This document shows positions 51,820 through 64,000 of a stretch of DNA of 64,000 nucleotides, in pieces. The translations under genes were made by a program, and so were the position numbers. The stretch is from Pempheris klunzingeri (Eukaryota; Chordata; Actinopteri; Acropomatiformes; Pempheridae): assembly GCF_042242105.1 (NCBI RefSeq), contig NC_092026.1, positions 22,954,191-23,018,190 on the forward strand, written 5' to 3'. The notes under the pieces are model-generated. The model saw nothing but the letters and a program-made list of their open reading frames with translations, was not told the DNA's origin and searched no databases. Each line of letters starts with the position of its first letter. Position 1 is the first letter of the stretch.

Positions 51820-54800
51820 ACGCAAAAATGTGAGAAGGAAACCTCTGAATATGCCAACGTAGCAAATGCATTTCAGTAATTTAGTCTCCATATTTGGCAG
51901 AATGTTTTGTCATTTATGGTATATTGTGCTATCATGTGAAGTTAAATTTAGTCTTCCTAGTTTACATAGTTAAAAAGGCTTTTGTTAAGTGTTGGGATGT
52001 TTGTTGCAGATATGTATGCGTGTATATATTCAATATAATCAAGCTAATGCTAGTTCTGTCTGTTGTTTTGGTTAACAGTTTCACCTGGATCCAGTTTAAA
52101 CTTCACCTTGTTAGTTATAATAAAGTGTTAACTAAATAATGATTAATAGAAATCAAAATCACATTGAAACAAACAGGTTCTTACATAGGAATTAGTTATT
52201 TAATATTTACACGACTGCCAGGTGTAACTGCTACATAGCTCACTGTGTTAATGACAAAACTAGCTTTAGCTTGCTAGTATCTTATTCATTAAAATAGTGA
52301 TGTTGTTTCTATAATTATACCTGTTATTGGGATGGTATGTAGGTAAAAAAAAAAAAAAAACAGCAGCCAGGCGAGATGCTATTATAAGTAGCCTATAAAC
52401 TGCTGTAAATATGTCCAGCTAACTGATTAACACTGACACTGGACAACAACAGCATGCGTATTACAAAGCAATCATTACTGCTCATGTGCAAAAACACCAA
52501 AGACAATAAGAAATTGTTTATTTAATATTTTTTTCATAGCTTTTTTTTAGTTGATGTAGAAAAAACACAATTTGTTATAGATTGCTACAGACTATTTCCC
52601 AAAATAAATAAATAAATGAATAAATAACCATGATGGAGATGAGTTTGGCTTTTCAAGAGCACATGTAGCAAATGGCACCATGTTCAATTTATCATGAGTT
52701 CTTCTTTGAACTCAGATGTATTTCCCAGGTAGCAATTTGAATCTCTTGATATGGGGCCTGGTCTCCACTCAACACGTTGGAGCCTGCTCTATCTGCGGGT
52801 CCCCCCACCCCACGGGCCCCAGTGCAGCCCCACTGGGTGCACAGTCTAAATTAAAGCTGATACAGTATTTATTTCCCCTTTTTTCTTCGTCTTCTCCTCC
52901 TACGCCCATTCCTGAATTGTTTGAACACACATTTCTCCATGTGTGCGTACATCAATAACATGAAATAAATAAATAAAACCAAGCCATTCAAACATTTACA
53001 AAGATTTAGTTATGATAAATACATCTTGTTATGTAACAATGACCTCTTGTCTATATAGTTAATTGCGTTTTATTTGAGGGCACTACAGATGTTTTCTAAC
53101 AACTAGTTTAATACATTAAAGTCTTGAATAGATAAGACATTCCTTTAGTTTCAATGGAGCCACCAGATTTCACTAGTTTGGACATTAGGAAGGACACACA
53201 AACTATATAGCTGGTTGTGTAAATTTGAACTTATGAATACCAAGTCCAACCTGCTCCTGCTTATTTGTCTGTAACAGCAATAAACAACAGCGATTTAACA
53301 CATGGTGAGATTGTAATATGATTCCAAATCACACCTCATAAACTCACAAGAGCACAAAAACATGCCTGATAGATGCTTCTCCCGTGATGCTTGCCAAAAT
53401 CTATCAAGCAACTCACCCTTGCAAAAAGAAAACAAAGAGGCCTGGTAGGAAGCGCGCTGGCTTTGCATCTGTCTGTCTGTGTCCATCAACCCCTTGAGAA
53501 GTCATTGATCCATACAGACCCTCTGCTCATATGCCCGGCAGACGCTGCAGCAACAGCAAAGACTTCTGTTCCTCCCTGACAGCATGACCACTCGCGTTTC
53601 CGTCAAGAATGGGTAGGAACCCTGGAGCTGTCAACCTTAGAGAGCGGGATCAAATGAAACATGATGACAAGCCAGGCTGGAGTCGAAGTTTTCCAGACTA
53701 GAAATACATTGCACCTTTAATGTCCCGGCGTTACCTTAATGCTTTGGAACACGCTCAGTCATTACGGATGTATGGGCTGTATGTGAACTCACCGCCCAAC
53801 ATTAACTCAGCTGTAAACTCTGTTAAGAACTGCCCCGAGTGTCGACATCCTCATTGATGATCAATATTCTCATAAGGCTCAATAGAAACTCAGTTGATTA
53901 AGCCTTTAAGTAGTTTTTAATGACAGAGCACTGAGACGTTGGAGTTGTGAGGCTGATGATATATGGAGACCTTTTTCAGTCACTGGGCTACAACAGCCTT
54001 CAGCAATGATGATAATTAGTGCAAGAGACTAAATTTATGTAAATAAGGCAATGAGCAAGAAGCAATAAAATGAAGAATACTGATTGACTTAATTATGGCA
54101 AGATTTTCTCCTTTATGTTATAAATGTGGTGGTGACATAAAGGATAGTCAGGGTTTATTACACATTTTTGCAGTTATGTCCATCATTTTTGTTACTCTGA
54201 TCATGTTATTTCTTGAAGGATATAAGCAGTAACATGATCAGACAAGTTTCAAACAAACCCTCCAACTTCTTTGGAGAAGGGAGTATATAGACCGCCTCTC
54301 TGCTTCAGCTTTGACCTGTTGTACTTTTTCTGTGCAATGAGGGATTGTTACCAGGGATTCATGTGTGCTCACGTAAATAATTCAGATAATATGGCTAAAC
54401 TGTTGGCTTTACCATAACTTGTCTGATCGTCTGACTACTTTTATTTCTTGCCCCACTGGACGTCGTTGTGGTGTAGCTGCTATGGCAATAATGGGGGAAA
54501 AAAAACAACCCCAATGTTTGAACTAAACTGCAATTATCCTGTAAAGGGTTAGTCTGACATTTTGGGAGGTGCCGGCAGTTTAATGTTGTCACTATTGGAC
54601 AGAGCCAGGCCTAGTTTCCAGTCTTTATGCTAAGTTAAGCTAAGCTAACCAATTGTTGTAGCTTCATTTGAACCACCTTTTAATGCAACTTTTCATGACT
54701 TACAGCCCCTTTAAAAGCAAAACAATGTCTACCATCATCAGACTTTATCTCTGTCCAGTAACTGACATGTGGTGTCTTCATTATGATAACCATGACAACA

Positions 54801-56370
54801 AAGCTCCAGTAATCTTAAGGAACACTAAGATGTCTTTCTAAGCTCGTCTCACATAGCCAGGCCGGTCTCTACACTTTGTTTCTGGATAAAGGTCTGTCCA
54901 TGACCCGTGATCGTTCTGGTAAGGGGGGGAAACGCTCCGGCTTGGTTGCATTTCTTTAAAACTATCATGAGCGTCTGTGATACAGTTTTTACTGCTAACA
55001 AAGACAAACGTTACTTCTTCCTCTGTGCCCTGGTGGTGAAGCCTGATTTAAGATGATTTAATCACTGCACAACAACAACAACTTGTGAGCACACCTTAGA
55101 CCCAGCACCCAGACTCTGTCTCACAAGATTCTCACAAGACACTGGTGTTGATTGGTTCTCTGACACGACCATCGTGAGTCGAGGTTGACTTGGCACTCAG
55201 CGGCAGCATACATCACCGTATCAATGTACCGATCCTTTCCACTTCACAGGAGCTTCTGTCATATCGGTTTAAGAACATTATCAAGTTACGTTGGTCTCTT
55301 TTATCTGTAAAGGTTGCTTTTGTTTCACACAACGATGTGGAGGAGAGTGGCGACTGGCATGGTCCGCTAACAGAGAGGCAAAGTCTCGTCTCTTCCAGTT
55401 ATTCTGAAAAAAACGTGCCGTAGTCGACGACAAGAGACAAATAATGTTCTGAACCTGTTTGAATTGTGCCATAAATTACACATATGCTGTTTGCCACTGG
55501 GCCAGTGGTTAGCAGTGTTGCCTGCTGGGGTCGTTGTGTGTGGAGTCTGACCCCTCTGCCTGCTCCTGTGACTGCATCCCGATACCAAACACACAGACAT
55601 CGTAGCTTTAGCGACTTCTTGACTCCACTTGTGCAACTTAAGGGTGTTGTTTTTCTAGTTTTATGGCAAATTGAGACTGTTTTGAAAATTATCTTTAAAA
55701 ATGACAAACATGTAATAAAACGGGATAAAAAAAAAAGACTTTTCTCTGTGTACGTATGTTTTTTAACATTAGGTCCCACGGTGGGGGAGAAGGGGAGGGA
55801 CTTCAGGCTTTATACCCACATCCTACTTCCTGTGGGTCAATCTATTGCAAGTGCTAATTATAACAACAACCACAATGTTTCCCTGAACTTTACGAAGTTG
55901 TTAGCGTGCCTCAACAGATACTAACCATAGTGCTGTCACAGCATAAAACCTACTTATTTTTAAACAGTGATTTGAAAATGGTTTTGGAAGCCACAGAGAA
56001 ACTATTTTTTGCTCTGTGGGACATAATCAGTTAAATCAAAAAGGGGATATTTTCATCTTAAATCATAAGATACAGAATACAGTGATTAGAGGTAATTATT
56101 GGTTTTAATCCTGACAATTTTGTGTAGCATAGATTTTCTGTTTTGTCGTCCTGTTAAACTTTTTCACATTCAGAATCCCCCAAATCATTTCATGTTAAAC
56201 TGTCACTAAGAGTGCATAGGTGATGGGAAGTCATCTGAGGAGGCGTCTGCTGAATGACCTGCAGGATATTACTTCAAATAGAGCTGGATAATCGTCTACA
56301 TCTGCATGTTTGCAATGATCAGACTGCAGGTCTGTGCACGTAATAGCAAAAATAAATCCTACTTTCCCTC
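51820..56370. other. Intergenic sequence, no gene supported
   Basis: A family C fragment lies at 54545-54680 (ACAGAGCCAGGCCTAGTTTC, CAGTCTTTATGCTAAG). A poly-A run lies at 52346-52361. The open frames around 55400-55920 overlap on both strands and have no splice support. Confidence 0.5.
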
Positions 56371-56379
56371 TACAGGGAC

Positions 56380-56695
56380 CCAGTGTCGGTGACACCGTGC
56401 AGCACCCGGACCCCAGTTTGAGAAACTCGAATAGCGCTGTGCAGAAAAATCAATGGCATTACCAGAAAAGATCCTATCCATTACAGCACTGAATGCCTCC
56501 GCGTGTAGCTACAAGAGAAAAAGCTCAGACTGATTCAAAAACTCTCAGTCTCTCAGTCACATGACTCAGCCACCGGCAGCGATAGAGAGCGCAAAAGGGG
56601 ACGCAGAGCCTCGGTTTATACAAGCCTGCACACCACCAGTCCTCCACCGCTATACGCCCAATTTCTTTTTAATTGAAACCTTTTACTCCCGCTCG
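56380..56695 (+). promoter_or_regulatory. Possible promoter and noncoding first exon
   Basis: The stretch has more CpG than its surroundings (GTGTCGGTGACACCG, ACCGGCAGCGATAG, CTATACGCCC). A TTTATAC TATA-like word lies at 56615-56621, and a good splice donor follows (GCTCG|GTGAGT, exon end 56695). If real, it would begin a plus-strand gene that continues beyond the window. No coding exon downstream in the window confirms this. Confidence 0.25.
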
Positions 56696-56699
56696 GTGA

Positions 56700-59600
56700 G
56701 TACATTTTCAACTGCCATATTTTTATCCTCTTTTTCTTCCTTTCTTGTCTTGGTGTTGCGACATGGGGAAAATGTTTTCTTCTGCATGCAATGATTTAAA
56801 TCTTGGATGCTGAGTATTGTTGCTCCGGCGACATCCACTGAGAAATAGCCCTACGTGCTTGCGGACGCTCTTGATATATTTTTTTTTTTTCCTCCTCTCT
56901 CTCTTCCTCTTCTCTTCCCCAAGCAGCGAGCTCACTTGTTATAATCCCAACCTTTTGCTTATTTTCAGCCTTTTTTTTCCTCCTTCATCATGGCTTGTTT
57001 TGGTGTGGTTTTGGTTTTGGTGCTTTTCTCTGATCTTGCAGTGTTTCTCTGGTGTTGGAGCCTGTTCGTCTCCGAGGGCGCAAAAATAACAGTTTTGATT
57101 TTCATCCTTGAGGATTTTGCTTTTCTAATAGGTGAGAAATGGGACTTTGCTAGAGTTTGCCTCGGCATTTTCTTTGTGCTTCTTTATGCAGCCTTAACGT
57201 GCGAATGGGAACTTTTTGTTTTTCAATCTCGGACAGAGCTGGATCTGTATTGAAAAGCCAAGTAGTTTCAGATATTTTAAATAATGCAGATGTGTCTTCA
57301 AATCTCAGCAGAAACAGCATGTCACAATTAAAGATATTTTACACCTTAAATCCATATTCCTGTTTTTTTGGAGGACTAATGAAAAGTGATGTAAGAAGTC
57401 ACAGAGTGCATGATTTTTGCCCTTCAAAGTTGCCTTTCAGTGGCAACAATCTGACAAAATTCAAACAAGTCTAATGAATGCAAATCACTGCTGTGCAAAA
57501 CAAAACAAATTCCTGCCAATTGAACCAGACACAGCTGTGCTCCTCCACCCTGTTTCTCCTGCTGCACACACAAACCTCGTTGCGTTTAGGAATGATAACC
57601 GGGCGACTCACTCAGACATCACTCAGAGACGCTTGGAAACTTGGAGACTGGCTGAATGAGTCAATGGAGACAAGGCCGGGGGGGGGAGGAGGGACAAGAG
57701 GGTTGGAGGGGGGTCTTTAAGGCCCAGGCAAATTTCGCAGCAGTTCATTATGCAAATCGGGGCTGATAGATTTGATTAATAGTTTGACCTTGACATGGAG
57801 CCAGAACTCACCCACAAACCTGCAGGCAACAAATTAAAAAACACACGAAATCTCCTGCAATTAAAAGACAAAAAAGAGTGACATTGCCCTTTTCGTTATC
57901 ACCTCTGTAAAATCCTTCACCAAAGTTCGTTTTTATGCTTTCAAGACAAAAACCTCCTTTCAATCATTTGGGAAAGATATGGGTGAAAGCGTTTGACAGC
58001 TATTCCAGCCCTCAGACTTCGCAGGTCAGGGAACAGGTGGGGGAAGCCGAGCATGAAATGTGCTGCTACGCAAACAATACTTATCTCTCACCAGGGATGA
58101 GGTGGGAGGCTGGCTGTGGAATAGCCAGCCTATATACGCATGCACTGAATCACTATGAGCCCAGAGTGGAGGAAGGAAGGAATAAAGTTTAGCCAGGCAT
58201 TTCTGGACCGGTCAGTAATCCGTCTCTGCTCAGTCGAGGCCTGTCTTTACGTTTCTGCACCCGTGGGCCGGGATGATCATTGACCCTTAGCAGGTGTACG
58301 GTGTGGGCTGCCTCAAAGCCACGCACCACAGAGTCCATCTTCTGCTAGATACAGATGAAAACACATTTTAGAGCTGCTCCAGCCTTCAGACTATAGGTCA
58401 GAGAACAGATTAGGGGAGCTGCGTCTCTCCGTCGCTTTGTATATCCCTGCATGTGAAAGATAACCGAAGAGAAAAACAGATGAGGGAGTCAGACAAATAT
58501 AAAAAAAGCTCACGTGAAAGAAAAAGAGCGAGTTTCTCTACTCACATGTATGATATCCACTTCACATAGCTCTATGTTACATTATGCATGTGGCAATACC
58601 CACTGCTGCCTATTAGACCTCCTATTCTCGGATCTGCATCTGCATGTTCCACGCCTGCATTAGTCATACTCAACACATTTTTCACTACTGCCTTTCCAGC
58701 CATTGAAAAGCAGCAGTTTGGATAAACAGCAGCCACGGTATATGCATGCACCTGATGCTCTGTTCTGTTGTGAGACGTGCCATTAGCCCAGCAGCATCAG
58801 TATCTCACTGATGCTACAACGGCCAGCTCCTTTTATTCTCCATTCAGAAAGATAGCGGTTGATTTCAGCACCATGGACAGCTGCCAGCACTTTATTACTC
58901 TGGCAGCTGGAGCGAGCTGATTCTTGCCTGGAAGTCTGGAGTGTCTCTACTCACTAACCCCTGCCCTCTCCACCGCACACGTCTTATTCTGAGCTATTTC
59001 GAGCTCTGCACCCTCCATTCAAAAGGCTAAAGAAGAGGTTGCACCCTAGATAAGAAACAAAATGATAATACCTCCTCAGAACGAGGCCCTGTATATTTGA
59101 AATTTGTCAAAAAGGCTTAATTTAATCTTTTTCAAAGCAAAGCTGGAATACACCTTGTGTTGTAGATGTATAGGTCTACAAAGGCTTTATGCTGTTTTCA
59201 AGAAAATAACAGGAGCACAAACTATGCACAGTAGTCACCATGAGCTCAATGAATGCTGCTATTGTTACATGAATACTGAATTGTGTTGTCAGGTGTGCCA
59301 GTTACAAAAGGGAACCATTCAACAGGCTAAAAAAGAGCTTTCACTTAGTTAAACAAAACAATAATACTGTCTCTTACAGAGTTCCTTAAAGGATACCTTT
59401 GTTGGATGTCCTGTGTTTTTCTTATAGACTACAAATCCCAGGCACTGTCTTATTAACATTGTTGTCTGTGTAGCCAAAGCGTTGCAGCTGATTTCTCAAG
59501 GCCACAGACATTTCATCTCATTTAAGAGAAACAGGATTTGAGCAAAGGGTTAAATAACGACACAAATAGGATTATAAATTGGTGTGTGATCTTTAGTGTA

Positions 59601-60500
59601 TTTGCTGTGTCTTTAACCAATGAACTACCAGCTACGATAGGCCGACTGCACATGACACATCTCAGTATTAGTATTATCAGTATTAATCCCCAGCTGAAAA
59701 TAGTCCCCACTGTTTACTCCTGTTTGCTAAAAACGGCAGTGCCCAGCTGGGTTAGGGACTTAGTTAGTCTTAGAAAACCACAGGCTTTCAGCAGCCTTAT
59801 CCTTTAACTGAATCTTTTTAAACTGGAGTAAGTCTCATAAGGACAGACCTTTGATTTACATACAACAAATATTTGTGTCGCTTTGCCAACCACAAACAAA
59901 CATATGGCCCCAGATTTGAATGAACACCTCTCTGACACAGCCCCAACAAACGGTAGACACTCTGAGCTTAACAAATGAAGCCCACCACATACTATGGGAA
60001 CGGTTTATTATTGCATTATGTTGTCAGGTGTACCTGTTGTGAAATGCTTGTGAACAAATATAGAAACTAGGCAGCCAGTGGATCACAGACACAGAAAACC
60101 AACGCCTGCCTTAGTGTTTTCTTCTTTTTGCTGGATCTTTCCCAGGTGTGTATTTGCATTCATGAAGATGAACATTATTTACTGTTTTACCAGTTTTGAT
60201 GTAACATGGTTTCACTTGAGTCTAAAAATCTGCTCCTTATCCAGTAAACTGAAAACATTACCAGCTTGTAATGTTTAATGGCAGAGGCCCTTTTTTTCCC
60301 ATTTAAATTGCAAATTATCCCTGAAATGGAATTAAAATCAGTTCTTAGTCATGTTGTTTTTAGTATTAGCATTGAGGAAACTCAGTGTCATACCAGCTCG
60401 GCTTCATACATGTGTTCCACTTTCACCTTTGACCTCTGATCCTCGCTGTTAGGTCTGTCCTAAATCATCACAACACCCTACAGTCTTCTGGTGCCATAAA
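56700..60500. other. Intergenic or intronic sequence, no gene supported
   Basis: A pyrimidine-rich tract spans 56870-56920, and a G-rich run occurs at 57677-57690. Bases 57730-57800 include TTATGCAAAT-like and GATTAATAG words, suggestive of an octamer and a homeodomain site. No exons are recognised. Confidence 0.45.
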
Positions 60501-61089
60501 GCAGAAATCAGCTAATTACTCACAGCTCTAGTGACCCAGTTACTTTAGCCTGGTACAGCGGATGCTATATTTGGCAGTCACACAAGAGGAGAATTAAGAA
60601 AATGGAGAAATGCATCCGTGCCAAGAGATATGAGAAAGCGTAGCATATGTTCATATGCCCTCAGGCAGAACTGTGGACTCCCTGCTACAACAGTAGGTGG
60701 AGACTGTTCCCTCTTTCTTTCAAATACACATATTGATGCAGGAGCAATCCTTCGTGTGGAGTGTTTTCCACAGTGTGAGAGCAGGAATGTCTCCAAGTAA
60801 AATAAGAAAATACACTCAGAAGGCAGCAGCATGATACGCGGTGATGCAACAGAGGGTTTCTGAAGCAAACTAGTTGGCAAAGGCTGCTGGTAAAAAGACA
60901 AACGGGGTTAAAAGGTTCCCTTGAAACAATGCGTCCCTGAGGAATCAACCAAGCCACATCTAAGGAGCTGCTTGCCATCAAAGTCGCCCTGATCTGTGTA
61001 TCACATTCATAACTGTGCAAAAGAGCAAACAGAGCAAAACAGTTGTAAGCTGTCCAAAGCTGCCCTCAAAGATCAGGTTTGTGACATGT

Positions 61090-62780
61090 AATGAAAGCGC
61101 CCACAAATGCCCTGATTAAGGAGATAATCAGCCCTGCTATTATTGCGAGATGCACGATAAAATGTCTTACAGAGATATGGCTTCATCCCATCTCCCTGTA
61201 TAGGTCACATTGCGCTTTTATCTCCCCGCTGTCATCGCCGGTCGAGGCTATAGGTTGCTCAAATCAGATTATGGTACAACTCATTTTAGGCACGCGATCG
61301 TTTGCCCTCAGTTGTCACGCTTCAGAGCGCTTCCATAAATTCGCGCAGTGGGGGGAAGAGGAGAGATAAAGCTGATGGAAATTGCAATGTATTTTCTATA
61401 CAGGAGCTCTGCACAGCCGCATACCTGTGGGCTCTCACACGGTGAAGCATAGCCTCACAGTTCAAGAAGTCAGTTCATTAAAGGTGTGAAAAATATATAA
61501 ATGATAAAAGGCTGATAGGAAGGTAATATAAAAGGATAGTCATAGTAATAATTTATAAGCTAGCACAACCTACCTACCGCATGATGTACGCATGCATTTT
61601 CCATCTTTGATATTCTGGTCCGAGGCCCAGTTCTAAGCTCCTTGAAGATGATTGGCATTGCAAATGCCCCCCCCCCCCTTTTTTTTCGAAGTTCTCTCAT
61701 TCCCTCCTTCCATCTCACCCCCTTTTATTTCCCTCTCTGCTTCTTTATCTCTCTCCTTTTGTTGCCATTTTCCTCTCCCCTTCTTCAATTCAAACTCAAG
61801 ACAGGTATTATGCAGAAGGTAATGGGGTGTAGGAATGGAGGAAAAAAAAAACAAGAATAGTGCTTGACAGTCATCCTTCCTCGTTAAGATCCACAGCAGA
61901 ACTGTTTCAAAGAAATCCAAGGAACACGTAGTAAACAGGGCACAAAACTGCAAGGCAAGTTGCTCGTTATATGTGGCCAGTAACAGGCTATTCTCTATCT
62001 TCTCTGCACCGTTAGCTGGTATTTACTGTACAAGTCCTGCAGGAGAGATTAGATTCCACTGGGCTCCTCTGGGCTGGGAGCAGAATGGCCCAGCAAGGAC
62101 CTCTATTCATTAAGCTCTTAATTGCTAATTGAGGTCTTTGAATGATTCAGCAATAGCTGCTCCTGTTGGGGCATTAGCTGAGTAATTTATGGCTGCAAGG
62201 GAGCAGGGAAAAAAATGAACAAGGGCGAGAGAGTGTTATTAAAAAGGACATTGGTGCCAGCCCAGCGTTGTTATTACACAACCACCTCGTGTTAACTCTC
62301 AGAAATCTGAACAATGCTCTTTTTTATGGCTGGCTTTTACCATTAGTCTGAGTTTAATTCATTATGTTCTTTGATTAAATACCTTTTAGCCATCATGCAG
62401 TTTGTGTCTCTATTCGTCATGCAAATTTAATTTGATTTTTTTTGATAAAGCATATTATTTTGTCTTTGTGGAAGCTTGGCATTTGTAATAATGATGGTTT
62501 CTCTTTTGTCCACAAGTGATAATGGGAAAATTGTAGCAGTCAGGTCATCTACAATTATTACTCTTGCTATAAAATCTGTCAGTGGTTCTGTCATTGAGCA
62601 CTATTTTTAGCTTTTTAATTATTCGCAGCAGTATTTTGATAAATCCTCATGTTATATGCTGCAAATGTTCTCACAAAACAGCAGAAAGACAGAAAATAAA
62701 CCCACACCTGCACTGCAGCGTACTTCGTAAATTTAGACTGTATAAAAATGTAATTAGATTTCAGTCCACATTTATTCCCT
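61090..62780. promoter_or_regulatory. Candidate conserved noncoding element cluster
   Basis: The stretch has dense homeodomain-type words (CTTAATTGCTAATTGAGG, GAGTAATTTATGG, CATGCAAATTTAATTTG, CAATTATTACTC) in complex, non-repetitive AT-rich sequence. This texture is typical of enhancers near developmental genes. The call rests on motif density alone, as no comparison with another species is possible here. A poly-C run at 61669-61678 interrupts it. Confidence 0.3.
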
Positions 62781-62789
62781 TGTAATGCG

Positions 62790-64000
62790 TTTGGCTGTCA
62801 TTCAAAAGACTGAGGCAAAAGGGGGAAAATGGTTTATTATAGACCCATATTTCATTCTCTTATGCAGACATATTTTTTCCAGGAAGGCGCTAAAAGTTGA
62901 GACTTGGCTCGAGAGATGTCCGTGTCCTGAACCTGATAAGGCAGGAGGTGATATGTCGATGTCTCTGCAGGCCGGCTATGAAGACGTCTGCAAATTAAAC
63001 TTTCCTCTGGTGACGACAGTTGAGGTTAGATGCTTTTGGCTGTACACTGTCAACTCACTAAAGATAAAATGCTGCAATGCAACAGTCAAGCAGCGGAGAG
63101 TGAGTGTGGCCTGAATGCATCCTTCTCATCCCATATGTATTTGTCATATTGGATGAGGAGTTTTCATCTTTTCTCCTCAGACGTGAGCGTGAGTCAGTGA
63201 GGAGAGATCAGGGAGAGAGGAAGTGCTAAAATGATTACTTTCACCAGTTCCTCGCTTCTTTATCTCCGGAGAATTCAGACTCTGAAGCCCCTGACAGTCG
63301 CTGTGAAAGGACCAAAGAGGATCCATGAAATACTTACACTTGGAACCTCTGCAACACAGGAGGATGCTGTAGAAAAAAACATCACTGTCAAGAACTCACT
63401 TCTCCGCTATAAGAAAAGACTTTCAAGAAACAAACAAAACGTCTATGCGTGGAAAAAAAAACATGCCAGTGATGAGTTAGGATGCGTTCGCAGCTACACT
63501 GATGCATGGAAATGTTATTTAGCATTAATTCCTGGTGCACTGAGCATGCCAAGATGAATCCAAACTCAGCTCTCTCCTCCTGTCTTGCCTTTCAGGCTGC
63601 TTTGAATTCAGTGTGAGTGTTTTCTGGCCTGGGACGCTTCCACCAGCGTTATGCCAGCAGTTATGCCACATGTTCTTCTTGAAAGGCTTTGAGGATCTTA
63701 GAGTCTCATGAATATTATAAAAGAGTCATCTTTGAAGTCTCCTTTTTTCCACGCTAAGCACTCACTAAACATAACATTTTCTTGTGACTTTTTTCATTAA
63801 AAACATGTAATTGAGGGCAATTGACAAAGTAATGTTTGAGCATCCCTGGGGTGTTAATCTGAGGTGATAGCCTACATGTGGAGAGAGAGAGACAGACTGA
63901 AAGCTTATGAAGCCTTCACAGACCATAGATTGCCTCTAGTGCTTTTGTATTTTTCTGCCGGCTGCAGCCTGCGGTTATTTTCAGCAGAAGTTCAGCGGTT
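62790..64000. other. No gene supported
   Basis: Two open frames of about 108 residues (62785-63114 and 63231-63557) show no signal peptide, domain or splice support and are probably chance. The window ends inside featureless sequence. Confidence 0.45.

Noticed and set aside
55399-55924. Overlapping frames of 126 and 146 residues on opposite strands
   Set aside because: Neither shows codon patterning, splice sites or similarity to a family that I know. Mutual overlap favours chance.
63231-63557. 108-residue plus-strand frame near the window end
   Set aside because: No signal peptide, domain or splice context, and a Lys-rich composition typical of AT-rich chance frames.

Overview
The window looks like nuclear DNA of a bony fish, most likely a spiny-rayed (percomorph) teleost. 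It is AT-rich with compact GT-AG introns, many CA, TA, CTAT and GATA/GACA microsatellites, and several dispersed repeat families of the kind common in percomorph genomes. It also carries an actinodin gene, a family known only from fish. No bacterial, viral or CRISPR features are visible. Five protein-coding genes can be assembled exon by exon. The open reading frames elsewhere are short and look like chance.

Region by region: (1) 1-6.1 kb is intergenic, with microsatellites and dispersed repeats. (2) 6.1-10.3 kb holds two apolipoprotein D-like lipocalin genes arranged tail to tail (+ strand 6337-7528, - strand 8699-9964). Each encodes 190 residues with identical intron phases, and each has a TATA box, an untranslated first exon and a nearly identical 21-bp promoter element. 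(3) 10.3-16.6 kb is intergenic. (4) 16.96-18.66 kb is a third, more diverged apoD-like gene (+, 185 residues). (5) 20.0-24.6 kb is cops9 (57 residues, three exons, one 3.6-kb intron), the smallest subunit of the COP9 signalosome. (6) 25.2-29.8 kb is intergenic. (7) 29.8-35.4 kb is an actinodin gene: a secreted 522-residue protein with an otospiralin-like N-terminal region followed by ten spaced cysteine pairs, a component of the fin-fold fibres called actinotrichia. (8) 35.4-64 kb is a 28.6-kb stretch with no gene that I can support. It holds repeats, a possible promoter/first exon near 56.4-56.7 kb, and homeodomain-motif-rich sequence at about 61-63 kb that resembles conserved noncoding elements.

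The three lipocalins are a local tandem family of secreted carriers of small hydrophobic molecules. cops9 is an unrelated housekeeping gene. The most interesting feature is cops9 beside actinodin. In tetrapods COPS9 lies beside otospiralin (OTOS), and the actinodin here carries the otospiralin-like motif. The locus therefore looks like the fish counterpart of the tetrapod COPS9-OTOS neighbourhood.
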